Source of the DNA: Gammaproteobacteria bacterium MOLA455
GTDB lineage: Bacteria; Pseudomonadota; Gammaproteobacteria; Pseudomonadales; Porticoccaceae
Assembly: GCA_000511875.1 (NCBI GenBank)
Contig: AZIN01000001.1
Span: 62,001 to 126,000 of the forward strand
Reading direction: 5' to 3'
Length of the DNA stretch: 64,000 bases
A model generated the notes under the pieces. That model was not told where the DNA came from. It searched no databases and worked only from the letters and a program-made list of their open reading frames with translations. Position numbers and translations under genes: made by a program. Positions 8,596-16,715 of the stretch are shown here, one piece after another (the stretch's first letter is position 1; each line of letters opens with the position of its first letter).

Positions 8596-9822
8596 TTAGC
8601 GCGGGTTGAATTCTTCGGTGTCCGCTTCGACGGCAGCGACTAGCTCTTCGAAAATGTTGGGCACTGCGCTGATCACGCGGTTCCAACTGGGAATAAAGGG
8701 CTTCTCCATGGGGCTGGTAAAAAACACTTCACCGGCCTTGATGATATTTTCGGCAAACATCTCCACGGCTTTTTCTTCCTCGTGAATATCTAAGCTTAAA
8801 CCATTCATGATTGCATCGTTGTGGCAGGTCTCCACTATATCTAGGGCCATGCGATAGTAGGTTGCCTTAAGTGATCTAAAGGCTTCATGGCTGAAGACTA
8901 CACCCTGTGTGGCAAGCTTGCGGAACAGGGCCTTGGCAATATCGATGGACATCTTTGAGAGGCCATCCTGATCATCATCCAAGGATAGGTTCTGATGTTT
9001 GTGATCGTAGTTGTCAGCGATATCCACCTGGCAGAGACGGTTGCTGGCGTAGTTGCGATGCATCTCTGAGAGCACGCCGATCTCTAGGCCCCAGTCGCTG
9101 GGAATACGAATGTCGTTGAGCACATCACGGCGAAAGGAAAACTCTCCCGCTAAGGGGTATCTAAAGCTGGCCATATAGTTGAGGTAGTCGGTGTGGCCGA
9201 CGGTTTTTTTCAGCGCGCTCAACAGCGGTGAGACTAATAGACGCGATACCCGGCCATTGATTTTGCCATTGGCGACACGGGCATAATAGCCCTTACAAAA
9301 TTCATAACTAAAGCGTGGGTTGGCTACAGGGTAGATCAGTCGAGCCAGCAGTTCGCGATCATAGGTAGTGATATCACAATCGTGCAGTGCCACAGCTTCT
9401 GTTTTGTTCGAGGCCAGGGTGTAACCCATGCAATACCAAACATTGCGGCCTTTGCCCATTTCTTTTGGTGCTAGATCGAGCTTCTGCAATTTTGTATCCA
9501 GGGCTTTCAAGCGCGGACCGTCGTTCCACAGCACTCTATGGTGCTGCGGCAATACAGAGAAAAAATCTAGTGCTTGGCGATATTCCTGTTCGTTGGCGCG
9601 ATCTAGACCAATGACAATTTCATTGAGGTAGGGTACCTGTTCGAGTTCTCCGACAATCCCTTTAAGAGCATCGCCTTCGAGTTCGGAATAGAGCGACGGC
9701 AGTATCAGCCCCATGGGGCGAGTTTTAGAAAACCCGAGTAGTTCATTCTCCATCGTCTCAACTGACCGCTTGGATAGGTTGTGCAGTGTGGTGATTACGC
9801 CGTTTTGATGGAAGTCGCCCAT
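8596..9822 (-). CDS. gpgS: Glucosyl-3-phosphoglycerate synthase (GT81)
   Basis: Transfers glucose from a nucleotide sugar to 3-phosphoglycerate, the first step to the compatible solute glucosylglycerate. 408 residues from the chosen ATG at 9822; the open frame reaches 9897 but would overlap gpgP, while MGDFHQNGVI has AAGAGAG about 7 bases upstream and leaves a 25-base gap. GT-A fold with the metal-binding D-x-D in ALHDCDITTYD near residue 160 and the downstream GKGRNVWYCMGY segment. Mannosyl-3-phosphoglycerate synthase (GT55) is a different family. Middle gene of a three-gene unit. Confidence 0.88.
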   Translation of the reverse strand: MGDFHQNGVITTLHNLSKRSVETMENELLGFSKTRPMGLILPSLYSELEGDALKGIVGELEQVPYLNEIVIGLDRANEQEYRQALDFFSVLPQHHRVLWNDGPRLKALDTKLQKLDLAPKEMGKGRNVWYCMGYTLASNKTEAVALHDCDITTYDRELLARLIYPVANPRFSYEFCKGYYARVANGKINGRVSRLLVSPLLSALKKTVGHTDYLNYMASFRYPLAGEFSFRRDVLNDIRIPSDWGLEIGVLSEMHRNYASNRLCQVDIADNYDHKHQNLSLDDDQDGLSKMSIDIAKALFRKLATQGVVFSHEAFRSLKATYYRMALDIVETCHNDAIMNGLSLDIHEEEKAVEMFAENIIKAGEVFFTSPMEKPFIPSWNRVISAVPNIFEELVAAVEADTEEFNPR

Positions 9823-9847
9823 GATTAGCTCTCTTTTTTGATTTGGT

Positions 9848-10717
9848 TTAGTCGTTTGTTTTGTCAGTTTTCTTGAGCCACAGATTAACGCCCTCAACCC
9901 ATCCCTCAGGGCCGATTTGTCGGCTGGTATAGCAATTTTCAGTGCGTTTTAAGCTAGGTGGCGAGCGGTCATCTGCCCGAATAACCAGTGCCGATGAGGC
10001 GACCTCGAGCATGGCCACATCATTGTTGCTGTCGCCGATGGCGAGTATTTCGCAGTGGCTATTGTTCGACTCCTGATGGTTTGTGGCTGGCAGACTGGCG
10101 TCAGCCAAATAGAGATCCCGCAGCTGTAGCATGGCGCGGCCTTTGTCCACATCGCCGCCAACATTTAAAAACCGACCGCCCTGGAGTACTGTGGCGCCAG
10201 CCTCTTGCAAGCGGTAGATAAAGCTCTGTTTGCGCTGTGGACTGCCAAGCCAATGCACTGGTTCACTGTGTTCACGTTGATTGGCCATCTCCGCCGCAGG
10301 CATCTCGAGGCCGGTAATGGCGGCGACGCCGGCAGCGCCTGAAGCGGCATAGACAGAGTCAAAGGTTTCAAATTCGCCACTAAAATCGGCGACCCTCTCA
10401 GCCAAAAGTTGCTGCCATTTGGCTCGCCGCGGCACATTGCGCAGCACCCAAAAACCATTTTCTAAAAGCGCATGTTCCGGTTGGACTTTGAAATAGCGGC
10501 GAGGCACATAGAGTGCTGCACCATTCTCAACAATAAAGGGGTGGCGGTTGTCGAGCTGGTGGCGCAGCATCATGACTTCAGTAAAAGTTTTGCTAGTGAT
10601 CGGGATCACCGGCACGCTCAAAGTTTCCAGTTCAGCGAGCAAAGGTACTGCTGGGGCAAAGCTATAGCTGTGGTGGTCCAGAAGACTGCCGTCTAAATCG
10701 GTGAAAATAAGTCGCAT
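9848..10717 (-). CDS. gpgP: Glucosyl-/mannosyl-3-phosphoglycerate phosphatase (HAD family)
   Basis: HAD-superfamily phosphatase of the MPGP type, expected to dephosphorylate glucosyl-3-phosphoglycerate to glucosylglycerate. 289 residues. HAD motif I is FTDLDGSLLD (nucleophile Asp7, Asp9), motif II PITSKT near 40, and motif IV GDSNNDVAML near 225. First gene of the operon gpgP-gpgS-phosphorylase. The family acts on either the mannosyl or glucosyl compound; the neighbouring GT81 enzyme favours the glucosyl one. The promoter must lie in the 335-base gap upstream. Confidence 0.87.
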   Translation of the reverse strand: MRLIFTDLDGSLLDHHSYSFAPAVPLLAELETLSVPVIPITSKTFTEVMMLRHQLDNRHPFIVENGAALYVPRRYFKVQPEHALLENGFWVLRNVPRRAKWQQLLAERVADFSGEFETFDSVYAASGAAGVAAITGLEMPAAEMANQREHSEPVHWLGSPQRKQSFIYRLQEAGATVLQGGRFLNVGGDVDKGRAMLQLRDLYLADASLPATNHQESNNSHCEILAIGDSNNDVAMLEVASSALVIRADDRSPPSLKRTENCYTSRQIGPEGWVEGVNLWLKKTDKTND

Positions 10718-11052
10718 CTGAGATTTGATTAGCTGTCCGCCTGTTTAGTTAGGGCTGCTGATTCACCACTGCAAAGCACTGTTTTGGTGCGCGAGGGTAA
10801 TGTTGTGCGCCAATCTGGGCGTGCTGTCATCGCTGTATTCTCATTGTTCGCACTATTATCAGCCGCTGGGTGTTTAACAATAGGGCGCTTTATTGACATT
10901 GCAGTTCGCTATTGCCTGCAGAACTGTTTCGTTATTTCTATTTGCTTATCACGCATTGCAGAATTCATGCCAAGCCAGTCTCAACGTTGACTGACGCAGC
11001 TGGCTGCAAGGAGATTCTTCGATCGGCTGGGCAAAGTAAAAGCTCCCAACTT
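10718..11052. other. Gene-free stretch between gpgP and imuB
   Basis: 335 bases upstream of gpgP and downstream of imuB (both minus strand). It must hold the gpgP promoter. A plus-strand 68-codon frame at 10784-10990 is not convincing. No clear terminator, repeat or operator was found. Confidence 0.5.
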
Positions 11053-12519
11053 TTATGAAAACAATCCCTGCACAAACCAGCGATCAGTCCCGGCTTGCTT
11101 AAATAACCAATATCGCGCCCCTTCATTATCACAGGCCAAATAATAATCGCGCTGCTGATCCGTCTGCCACCAATTATCACTGAGCCTCCGTGGGCCACTT
11201 AAAATATACAGCGGCCGACGCCAAAACAGCTGCTGCTGACGCAGCTGAATAGCAATAGGCCTGGGCAACAACCAAAGGGGTTGCAGACCATTGTGATCAA
11301 CAGTCAATTGCGGATGCTTCCCTGGCGCAACAATTTGCCCTGCTTCCTCGGGTAAATAGTTACTCCCCAGCGCCGGCTGTTGAAGAGCCTCAGGCCCCAG
11401 TCGTGCACGCAGGCTATCAATCAATCGGCTGGCTTCTAAGCTGACCTCTCCATCCAAGGCGTTATTCGAAGAGGGAGCTGTACCAAATAAATCCAACCCC
11501 TCCGGCAGACCATCAACAAAGTCATCACTGGATAAGATAATCGTTTCTATACTGGCAGGCAGGTTTATGCGCTCCAGTTGCAGGCGGCTTAAATCGAGTA
11601 ACGTTGCCCAGCTGTTTTGGCTCCCGGAAAGGCTGATGCACATAGAGCTGGGTTCGCCAATTAGGGGTTCAAAGCGCCATTCGATCTTGCGGCAGTAACA
11701 TTGGCGAGCTTGCAGATAAATACTCAGGCGCTGAAGCAGTGTCTTCATGGGAAACAGTAAGCCCTGCTTGCTAAAAATACCCTGTGTACTCTGCAGCAAA
11801 TCATGAAAACTCACTGCCGGTTTAAAGCGCGTCAGCTGACAGGGTTGCTCCCCCAGTAACAGTTGCAGCTGATCTACTATGTCAGTACCAAAGCGACTGG
11901 CTAATTCAGCCCTGGACAGTACCAGCAAATCCTCGAGACAGGTTAATCCGAGCTGTTTAAAACTCTGTTGTTGTCGCCGTTGAATATTGAGCAGGCTCAG
12001 CGGCGTTAGGCGCAGCTGCTGTTCCACTTCGGCCCTCTCTGGAAGCTCACAGCGAAAGCCAGTCTGACACAGCAGTCGCGCAGCATCGGCACTACCGGCT
12101 ATGCCCATATCTATATGAGCGCAGCGATGAGAGAGTTTTTTTTGTAACTGCTGGAGTAATTGTCTGTAGCTGCGGAATAGCTTTTCACAGCCGCTCAACT
12201 CTAGCCATAAACCCTGTTCGGCAATAATCACCACTGGACTAAAGCCGTAGGCAATTAATGCCAACTGTTGCAATGTGGTTTGTTCACGCTCAGGTTGCTG
12301 CTGTAGCGTCAGCAGATCAGGACAGAGAGCCAGAGCTGTGGAGAGTGAAAGGAGGGGTTCAACGCCAGATTTTTTAGCGCTGTCATTGCAGCATAAAATG
12401 CGCATCGCGTTCTTTTCTTGGCGGACAACTGCTGTCGGAATTTGTCTGTCATCTTCGATTTTCGAGTCGTCTAAGAGCGCATCCAGTGGCAGTAGTGGAA
12501 AGTGCAGGTAGAGCCAGAT
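11053..12519 (-). CDS. imuB: ImuB, catalytically inactive Y-family polymerase-like protein; no canonical start codon
   Basis: Scaffold protein of the SOS mutasome (ImuA-ImuB-DnaE2), linking the beta clamp and the error-prone polymerase. The first ATG in frame is at 12405, but the frame upstream encodes the conserved ImuB N-terminus IWLYLHFPLLPLDALL starting with an ATC codon at 12519. Between the imuA stop (12612) and that point no ATG, GTG or TTG occurs in any frame. Candidate starts are this ATC, or a CTG at 12615 that overlaps the imuA TGA (CTGA) and would add about 32 residues. The Y-family catalytic acids are absent, as in other ImuB proteins. Conserved interior: YGFSPVVIIAEQGLWLELSGC. 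The total is about 488 residues from ATC. Confidence 0.85.
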   Translation of the reverse strand: MWLYLHFPLLPLDALLDDSKIEDDRQIPTAVVRQEKNAMRILCCNDSAKKSGVEPLLSLSTALALCPDLLTLQQQPEREQTTLQQLALIAYGFSPVVIIAEQGLWLELSGCEKLFRSYRQLLQQLQKKLSHRCAHIDMGIAGSADAARLLCQTGFRCELPERAEVEQQLRLTPLSLLNIQRRQQQSFKQLGLTCLEDLLVLSRAELASRFGTDIVDQLQLLLGEQPCQLTRFKPAVSFHDLLQSTQGIFSKQGLLFPMKTLLQRLSIYLQARQCYCRKIEWRFEPLIGEPSSMCISLSGSQNSWATLLDLSRLQLERINLPASIETIILSSDDFVDGLPEGLDLFGTAPSSNNALDGEVSLEASRLIDSLRARLGPEALQQPALGSNYLPEEAGQIVAPGKHPQLTVDHNGLQPLWLLPRPIAIQLRQQQLFWRRPLYILSGPRRLSDNWWQTDQQRDYYLACDNEGARYWLFKQAGTDRWFVQGLFS

Positions 12520-12611
12520 TTTTTCTGGATAAGGGCCTGTTGCCCTCGCCGCTGTAGGTAATTTTGAAAATCCTTTTCGTCTATTTCCCTTTTCTCTATG
12601 GCGCGAAGGCT

Positions 12612-13361
12612 TCAGACGTTAAGTCTCTGCTCGCTGGTTTTAATGCGAGGAATATCGGTTGAGATTGGCGTAGCAGAATGAATGCTATTGACCGGTAATT
12701 TGGCCAGAGACGTCTGTGAGCTGAGATCTTTACCGCGAGGAATCAGTAGCTGTTCCCCTGGAGCCACACCGCGCAGTTTACGGACGGAAAGACGCAGATT
12801 TTTCTCTCCGGCAGAGTCAACCTCCAAGCGCAGGGTAGCGGGGGATGAGCCGGACTGTTGATGGTTACGCTCTTTGTTCGCAGAGAACAAAAATGCCGCA
12901 TGACCACTGTCCGCAGCCGCCAGTTGCAGCTTGCGCAGATCGCTATAGCTGGCCATTTTGTTATCGCTCCAGGCCAATAGCAGAGCATTATTTCGAATGC
13001 ACTGTTCAGCGATCCAGAGCCATTCACGGGGATTTTTACTCTGCACTATAAGCACCTTCTGCAAGGCAATACCGGCGGCGGCCAATGCTGGAGCATAGGG
13101 TTGATAGGGTGGGTCGAGCCAAACGCTGAGATGATTGTTTTGGCAATAGTCTCTAATCGCTGGCAGCAGCAGTGAAAGCTCGCCAATTCCTGGGCGCTGA
13201 ACCAATAATTCAGTCAGTGCAGCCGTCGGCCAGCCACCCTTTAATAGCAGATCAATTTGATCATTACCGCTGGAGACACTGCGTTGAGTGGATTTTTGAC
13301 TCTGTCCGCGCCAAGTATCATGGCGGGCAAGGAGTTTACTTATTATTTCAGTATTGGGCAT
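12612..13361 (-). CDS. imuA: ImuA, SOS mutasome RecA/SulA-like protein
   Basis: RecA-like accessory protein of the ImuA-ImuB-DnaE2 translesion synthesis system. 249 residues. The RecA-related core is GGWPTAALTELLVQRPGIGE (residues ~44-63), followed by SVWLDPPYQPYAPALAAAGI and QSKNPREWLWIAEQ. Start ATG at 13361, 19 bases downstream of a perfect LexA box, so DNA-damage induction is strongly suggested. imuB follows directly. No dnaE2 follows imuB as in the classical cassette, so DnaE2 must be elsewhere or absent. Confidence 0.9.
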   Translation of the reverse strand: MPNTEIISKLLARHDTWRGQSQKSTQRSVSSGNDQIDLLLKGGWPTAALTELLVQRPGIGELSLLLPAIRDYCQNNHLSVWLDPPYQPYAPALAAAGIALQKVLIVQSKNPREWLWIAEQCIRNNALLLAWSDNKMASYSDLRKLQLAAADSGHAAFLFSANKERNHQQSGSSPATLRLEVDSAGEKNLRLSVRKLRGVAPGEQLLIPRGKDLSSQTSLAKLPVNSIHSATPISTDIPRIKTSEQRLNV

Positions 13362-13380
13362 AGGTGGGGCGCTCTCGATA

Positions 13381-13400
13381 TACTGTTAATATATACAGTA
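13381..13400 (-). promoter_or_regulatory. LexA (SOS) box upstream of imuA
   Basis: TACTGTTAATATATACAGTA is a perfect CTGT-N8-ACAG operator with an AT-rich centre, matching the E. coli-type LexA consensus. It lies 20 bases before the imuA start codon, so LexA would block transcription of imuA-imuB. Distance to the AraC gene on the other strand (157 bases) makes control of that gene unlikely. Confidence 0.92.
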
Positions 13401-13556
13401 TTTTGCTAAATGTCACTGTCAAATGTCACTGAGGAATTTGATTTCAATGCTTATATTTAAAGAGAGCGGGAAAGGTCACTTTGACGCAGGAATATTGAAC
13501 CTAAATCGTCTAAAGTGTTAAAGTGAATTCCGTTTTTCCGGTCGAGAAAAAAGGCT

Positions 13557-14591
13557 ATGCCCCCTAACACAGCAGCTGAACAGCAGATAAATCCGAACTG
13601 GAGCGTTCTTGCTCCGGCTCTTGTGGCTATTTTGCAGGCGGCGGAAAAAGACGGCGCTAATCAGCAGCAGCTACTGCGCGATTCAGGCTTAGATCAAGGC
13701 CAGCTAATTATTCCTGATCGTCGATTTTCGGTCGCTAGCTATTACAAACTCTATAAGTTAGCTGCCGAGGCTTCGTCAAACCCCGATATCGGTCTCTCAG
13801 TAGGGCGCATTATTTATCTCAAAGGTCTCAACTTGCAGCTCTATACCTGTTCTCTGTGTAAATCCTTTCGCGATTACCTCAACTTAATACCCAGCACCTT
13901 AAAAATGCGTGGGGATATAGGTGAGACTACCGCTCATCGGGAAGGTAATCTGGTGGAATTACGTTGGGAGCCACTGCTAAAAAGTAGTGGGCTGAAACGT
14001 TACTGCAGTGATGAGGTGCTCTCTGCATCAGCGGCAATTATCAACTCTCTGTGTGTGCGGCCTGTGCCTGTAGTGAAAGCTAATTTTACCTATCCTCAGC
14101 CTCAGGATACCACTCAGCTACAAGCCATTTTTGGTCGATCTATCTCCTATAATCAGCCCTACAGCAGCCTGTTTTTTGACAGTGCCGCACTGGACTTTCA
14201 GCTACTGAAGCAGGACTACCAGCAGGGGCCAGATCTGACAAAACCTTTCAGTGAACTGTTTGAAAATGATCAAACAGCTGATGAGTTTTTGTCGAACCTT
14301 AAGGCTATTATGATACGTCGTCTGCCTGAGGGTGAAGTGAGTATCGACAAACTTGCCAGTCTAATGAATATTTCTCGGCGCACATTGCAGCGCCGTCTCT
14401 CAGATCGCGGCACCAACTTTTTGCAAGTGCTTCAAGAAGTGCGTTCACGCATGGCGCTGCGTTATCTGTCCGATGATCGCCTAGGTATTACGGCGATCGC
14501 CTTCCTGCTGGGTTACGCGGATCAGGGGTCGTTCTCCAGTGCCTTTAAAAGCTGGCACGGCATGTCCCCAAGAGATTACCGCCGCAAGTAA
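13557..14591 (+). CDS. AraC-family transcriptional regulator (OruR/ArgR-like)
   Basis: 344 residues. An N-terminal arabinose-binding-like domain (about residues 15-210, with RFSVASYYKLYKLAAE and GLSVGRIIYLKGLNLQLY) is followed by a C-terminal double helix-turn-helix (about 255-344: ISRRTLQRRLSDRGTNF, then the YADQGSFSSAFKSWHG motif). This architecture is common for regulators of lipid, amine or alcohol catabolism, for instance OruR-type proteins. It lies 209 bases upstream of an acyl-CoA dehydrogenase on the same strand and might activate that gene or the atu-like operon; this is inference. The start ATG at 13557 has GAGAAAAAAGG upstream. Confidence 0.88.
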   Translation: MPPNTAAEQQINPNWSVLAPALVAILQAAEKDGANQQQLLRDSGLDQGQLIIPDRRFSVASYYKLYKLAAEASSNPDIGLSVGRIIYLKGLNLQLYTCSLCKSFRDYLNLIPSTLKMRGDIGETTAHREGNLVELRWEPLLKSSGLKRYCSDEVLSASAAIINSLCVRPVPVVKANFTYPQPQDTTQLQAIFGRSISYNQPYSSLFFDSAALDFQLLKQDYQQGPDLTKPFSELFENDQTADEFLSNLKAIMIRRLPEGEVSIDKLASLMNISRRTLQRRLSDRGTNFLQVLQEVRSRMALRYLSDDRLGITAIAFLLGYADQGSFSSAFKSWHGMSPRDYRRK

Positions 14592-14630
14592 AAAGCCGGA
14601 GGGCGTTTCATCCTGAAAGCAACTTTATAT

Positions 14631-14663
14631 GTCATCCCGACAGAGCATTTTGACGAGGGATCT
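14631..14663 (+). repeat. Second copy of dispersed 33-bp repeat
   Basis: GTCATCCCGACAGAGC followed by GACGAGGGATCT; matches the minus strand of 5241-5273 at 28 of 33 bases. It sits in the gap after the AraC gene. It is probably a fragment of an intergenic repeat family. Confidence 0.55.
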
Positions 14664-14800
14664 TATTCTGCCGGTAGCCCCTAATACGGTCACTTGGCAT
14701 TGATTCCCCTAAAGATGGCGCTTATTCCCAAGCTGGCAAACAGTGGCCTGCCTAGTATCAAAAGCTAACACTTTAATCTTCGATCTGTGGAAAAATTCCT

Positions 14801-15973
14801 ATGTCCCTCGATTTTGATAGCGCTCGCTTAAACAATAGCCATCTAACCGCTGAACACGAGGAATGGCGTGCCCAGCTGCGGCGTTTTTTCGATCGTGAGG
14901 TAATTCCTTTTGCTGATCAGTGGGATGAGGATGGGGCGCTTCCGGATGAGCTGTGGCCCAAGGCTGCGGCGGTGGGAATTCTGGGTTTGGGCTATCCGGA
15001 GGAGTTTGGCGGTATCTCTGAGGGCATTGATATCTGGCATAAAAATATTCTCAATGAGGAGATGGCGCGAATTGCTGTTGGCGGTTTGAGTGCGACTTTG
15101 ATGGTTCACGGGATTGGCCTGCCTCCGGTGCTTAATTTTGCCAGTGAGGCGATTAAGCAGGAAGTCGCACCGCCGGTTTTGGCGGGTACTAAGCGTATTT
15201 CTCTGGCGATTACTGAGCCGGGAGCCGGTTCTGATGTGGCGCATTTAACCACTAGTGCAAGGCTAGATGGCGATCACTATGTGGTCAATGGTTCGAAAAC
15301 CTATATCACTGGTGGTATGAATGCTAATTGGTTTACTACGGCTGTGCGCACTGGCAGCGAAGGAGCGGGTGGTGTTTCGGCCTTACTGATTCCGGCGGAT
15401 TTAGAGGGTGTTTCGCGGACCGCTCTGGATAAAAAACAGGGCTGGTGGTGTTCGGATACGGCGACGATTTACTTTGATAATGTGCGCGTGCCGGCGGGCA
15501 ATCTTGTGGGTCAGGAGAATCGCGGGTTTAGTGTGATTATGGCTAACTTTAACGCTGAGCGACTGGCTATGTCTGTGGCCATGGAGGCTTTTTCACGGGT
15601 CTGCTTGGAGGATGCGGTGAACTGGGCGCGGGAGCGTACAACTTTTGCTCAACGGCTGGCGGATCATCAGGTGATTCGGCATAAGATCGCGGAGATGAAG
15701 CAGCGGATTAATGCCACGCAGTGCTATCTCAAACATATATCAGCTGAGGTAGAGGCGGGTCGTGAGCGTGCTGGAGATATTGCGCTGTTAAAGGTGCAGT
15801 CGAGTCAGACTATGGAGTTCTGCGCTCGCGAGGCAATGCAGATTCTTGGAGGTATGGGCTATATGCGTGGCAATCGTGTTGAACGTATTTATCGCGAGGT
15901 TAGGGTGAATGCCATCGGCGGTGGTTCTGAGGAAATTATGCGAGATCTGGCAGCGCGACAGTATGGGCTCTAA
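14801..15973 (+). CDS. Acyl-CoA dehydrogenase, branched-chain type (possible citronellyl-CoA dehydrogenase, AtuD-like)
   Basis: FAD-dependent alpha,beta-dehydrogenation of an acyl-CoA; 390 residues, full length. The usual catalytic Glu of the C-terminal YEGT motif is missing (the segment reads IGGGSEEI). Instead Glu253 in NAERLAM aligns with Glu254 of isovaleryl-CoA dehydrogenase, where the base moved to helix G. FAD-contact motifs AITEPGAGSD (137-145) and the C-terminal QILGGMGYMRGNRVER are present. With atuA/C/E/F 2 kb downstream, a citronellyl-CoA or isovaleryl-type substrate is plausible. The protein is followed by a bidirectional terminator, so it is transcribed separately from the atu-like genes. 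Confidence 0.87.
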   Translation: MSLDFDSARLNNSHLTAEHEEWRAQLRRFFDREVIPFADQWDEDGALPDELWPKAAAVGILGLGYPEEFGGISEGIDIWHKNILNEEMARIAVGGLSATLMVHGIGLPPVLNFASEAIKQEVAPPVLAGTKRISLAITEPGAGSDVAHLTTSARLDGDHYVVNGSKTYITGGMNANWFTTAVRTGSEGAGGVSALLIPADLEGVSRTALDKKQGWWCSDTATIYFDNVRVPAGNLVGQENRGFSVIMANFNAERLAMSVAMEAFSRVCLEDAVNWARERTTFAQRLADHQVIRHKIAEMKQRINATQCYLKHISAEVEAGRERAGDIALLKVQSSQTMEFCAREAMQILGGMGYMRGNRVERIYREVRVNAIGGGSEEIMRDLAARQYGL

Positions 15974-16003
15974 AAGAGCTTTTATCTAAGGCTCTATTGA
16001 CGA

Positions 16004-16045
16004 CAAAAAAAGACCCCGAATCACGCAGGTGAACGGGGTATTTTT
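16004..16045. terminator. Bidirectional rho-independent terminator
   Basis: Stem ACCCCG (16013-16018) with CGGGGT (16034-16039), inner pairing CAC-GCAG-GTG, flanked by AAAAAAA on the left and ATTTTTAT on the right. It sits between the convergent acyl-CoA dehydrogenase and SCP2 genes and can serve both. Confidence 0.85.
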
Positions 16046-16074
16046 ATAGTTACAGAAAACTCATGACTGAGTTC

Positions 16075-16374
16075 TTATGCAAGCAGTGGTCCGAGTTTCA
16101 TGGCAATACCCATGTCACCCTGAATCTTTAGCTTGCCAGACATAAATGCCATGGTGCCATCGAGTTTCCCTTCGGCCATCAACATAAAATTTTCTAGACT
16201 CAGGGCCATGGTGCACTGGGCATCAATGTCGTCGCTGCTGATTACGTTGGGAACCTGAGTTGCGTCGAGAACTATATGGCCCTCATCGCCGAAATCAAAT
16301 TTAAGAATTGCGCCAAGACCACAATCTTCACCAATTTTTTCTTTTAAGCCTGCTTTTACTGCATCCAAAGACAT
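16075..16374 (-). CDS. SCP2 sterol-transfer domain protein
   Basis: Single-domain sterol carrier protein 2 family protein, 99 residues, cytoplasmic, no signal peptide. The SCP2 pattern is visible in ILKFDFGDEGHIVLDA, the CTMALSLENFMLMAEGKLDGTMAFMSGKLKIQGDM core and the short C-terminal helix. Such proteins bind hydrophobic ligands (sterols, acyl-CoAs). In bacteria they often accompany steroid or lipid catabolic genes. Monocistronic, with its own terminator downstream. The ligand is unknown. Confidence 0.9.
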   Translation of the reverse strand: MSLDAVKAGLKEKIGEDCGLGAILKFDFGDEGHIVLDATQVPNVISSDDIDAQCTMALSLENFMLMAEGKLDGTMAFMSGKLKIQGDMGIAMKLGPLLA

Positions 16375-16715
16375 ATGTTTCTCCCCACCGTTAGAATTGT
16401 GTAGAGGCTAGTATGTCAGCGCGCTACAGATATTTGATCTGTACTGTAAAAATGTCTGGCTGATAAATCAAGGCATAATCAGTGGCAAAATATAATAACC
16501 AGGAGAATAGATCGATCGGCGCGCAGTAACAGTGCGGGTTGCTACACAGATTCAGTTCATGGGAAATGGGTAATGACTTTTGTGCTGCCGATACATTAGA
16601 CTCCGGCCCAGCTAGCAATCAAAATTAGAATTAGAATTAGAATTAGAATTAGAATTAAAAGTATAAGAATAAAAAACACTAAGAATAAAAAATAATAAAA
16701 ATAAGAAGAGTCCTT
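16375..16715. other. Divergent intergenic region of the SCP2 and MFS genes
   Basis: 341 bases with promoters expected for both flanking genes. The right 100 bases are very AT-rich and carry a hexamer repeat. A 64-codon minus-strand frame (16424-16618) has no recognisable features and is not taken as a gene. Confidence 0.5.
16623..16658 (+). repeat. Hexanucleotide tandem repeat (AATTAG)x5 plus one variant copy
   Basis: Five exact copies of AATTAG (16623-16652) and one AATTAA (16653-16658), 58 bases before the MFS transporter start codon. Such microsatellites can change copy number by slipped-strand mispairing and alter promoter spacing or leader structure. Confidence 0.9.

Noticed and set aside
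10784-10990. 68-codon plus-strand frame with a lipobox-like LLSAAGC stretch
   Set aside because: No plausible ribosome binding site, low-complexity hydrophobic composition and no family resemblance; it lies in the gpgP upstream region and is probably chance.
16424-16618. 64-codon minus-strand frame upstream of the SCP2 gene
   Set aside because: No ribosome binding site or recognisable content; lies in a divergent promoter region.
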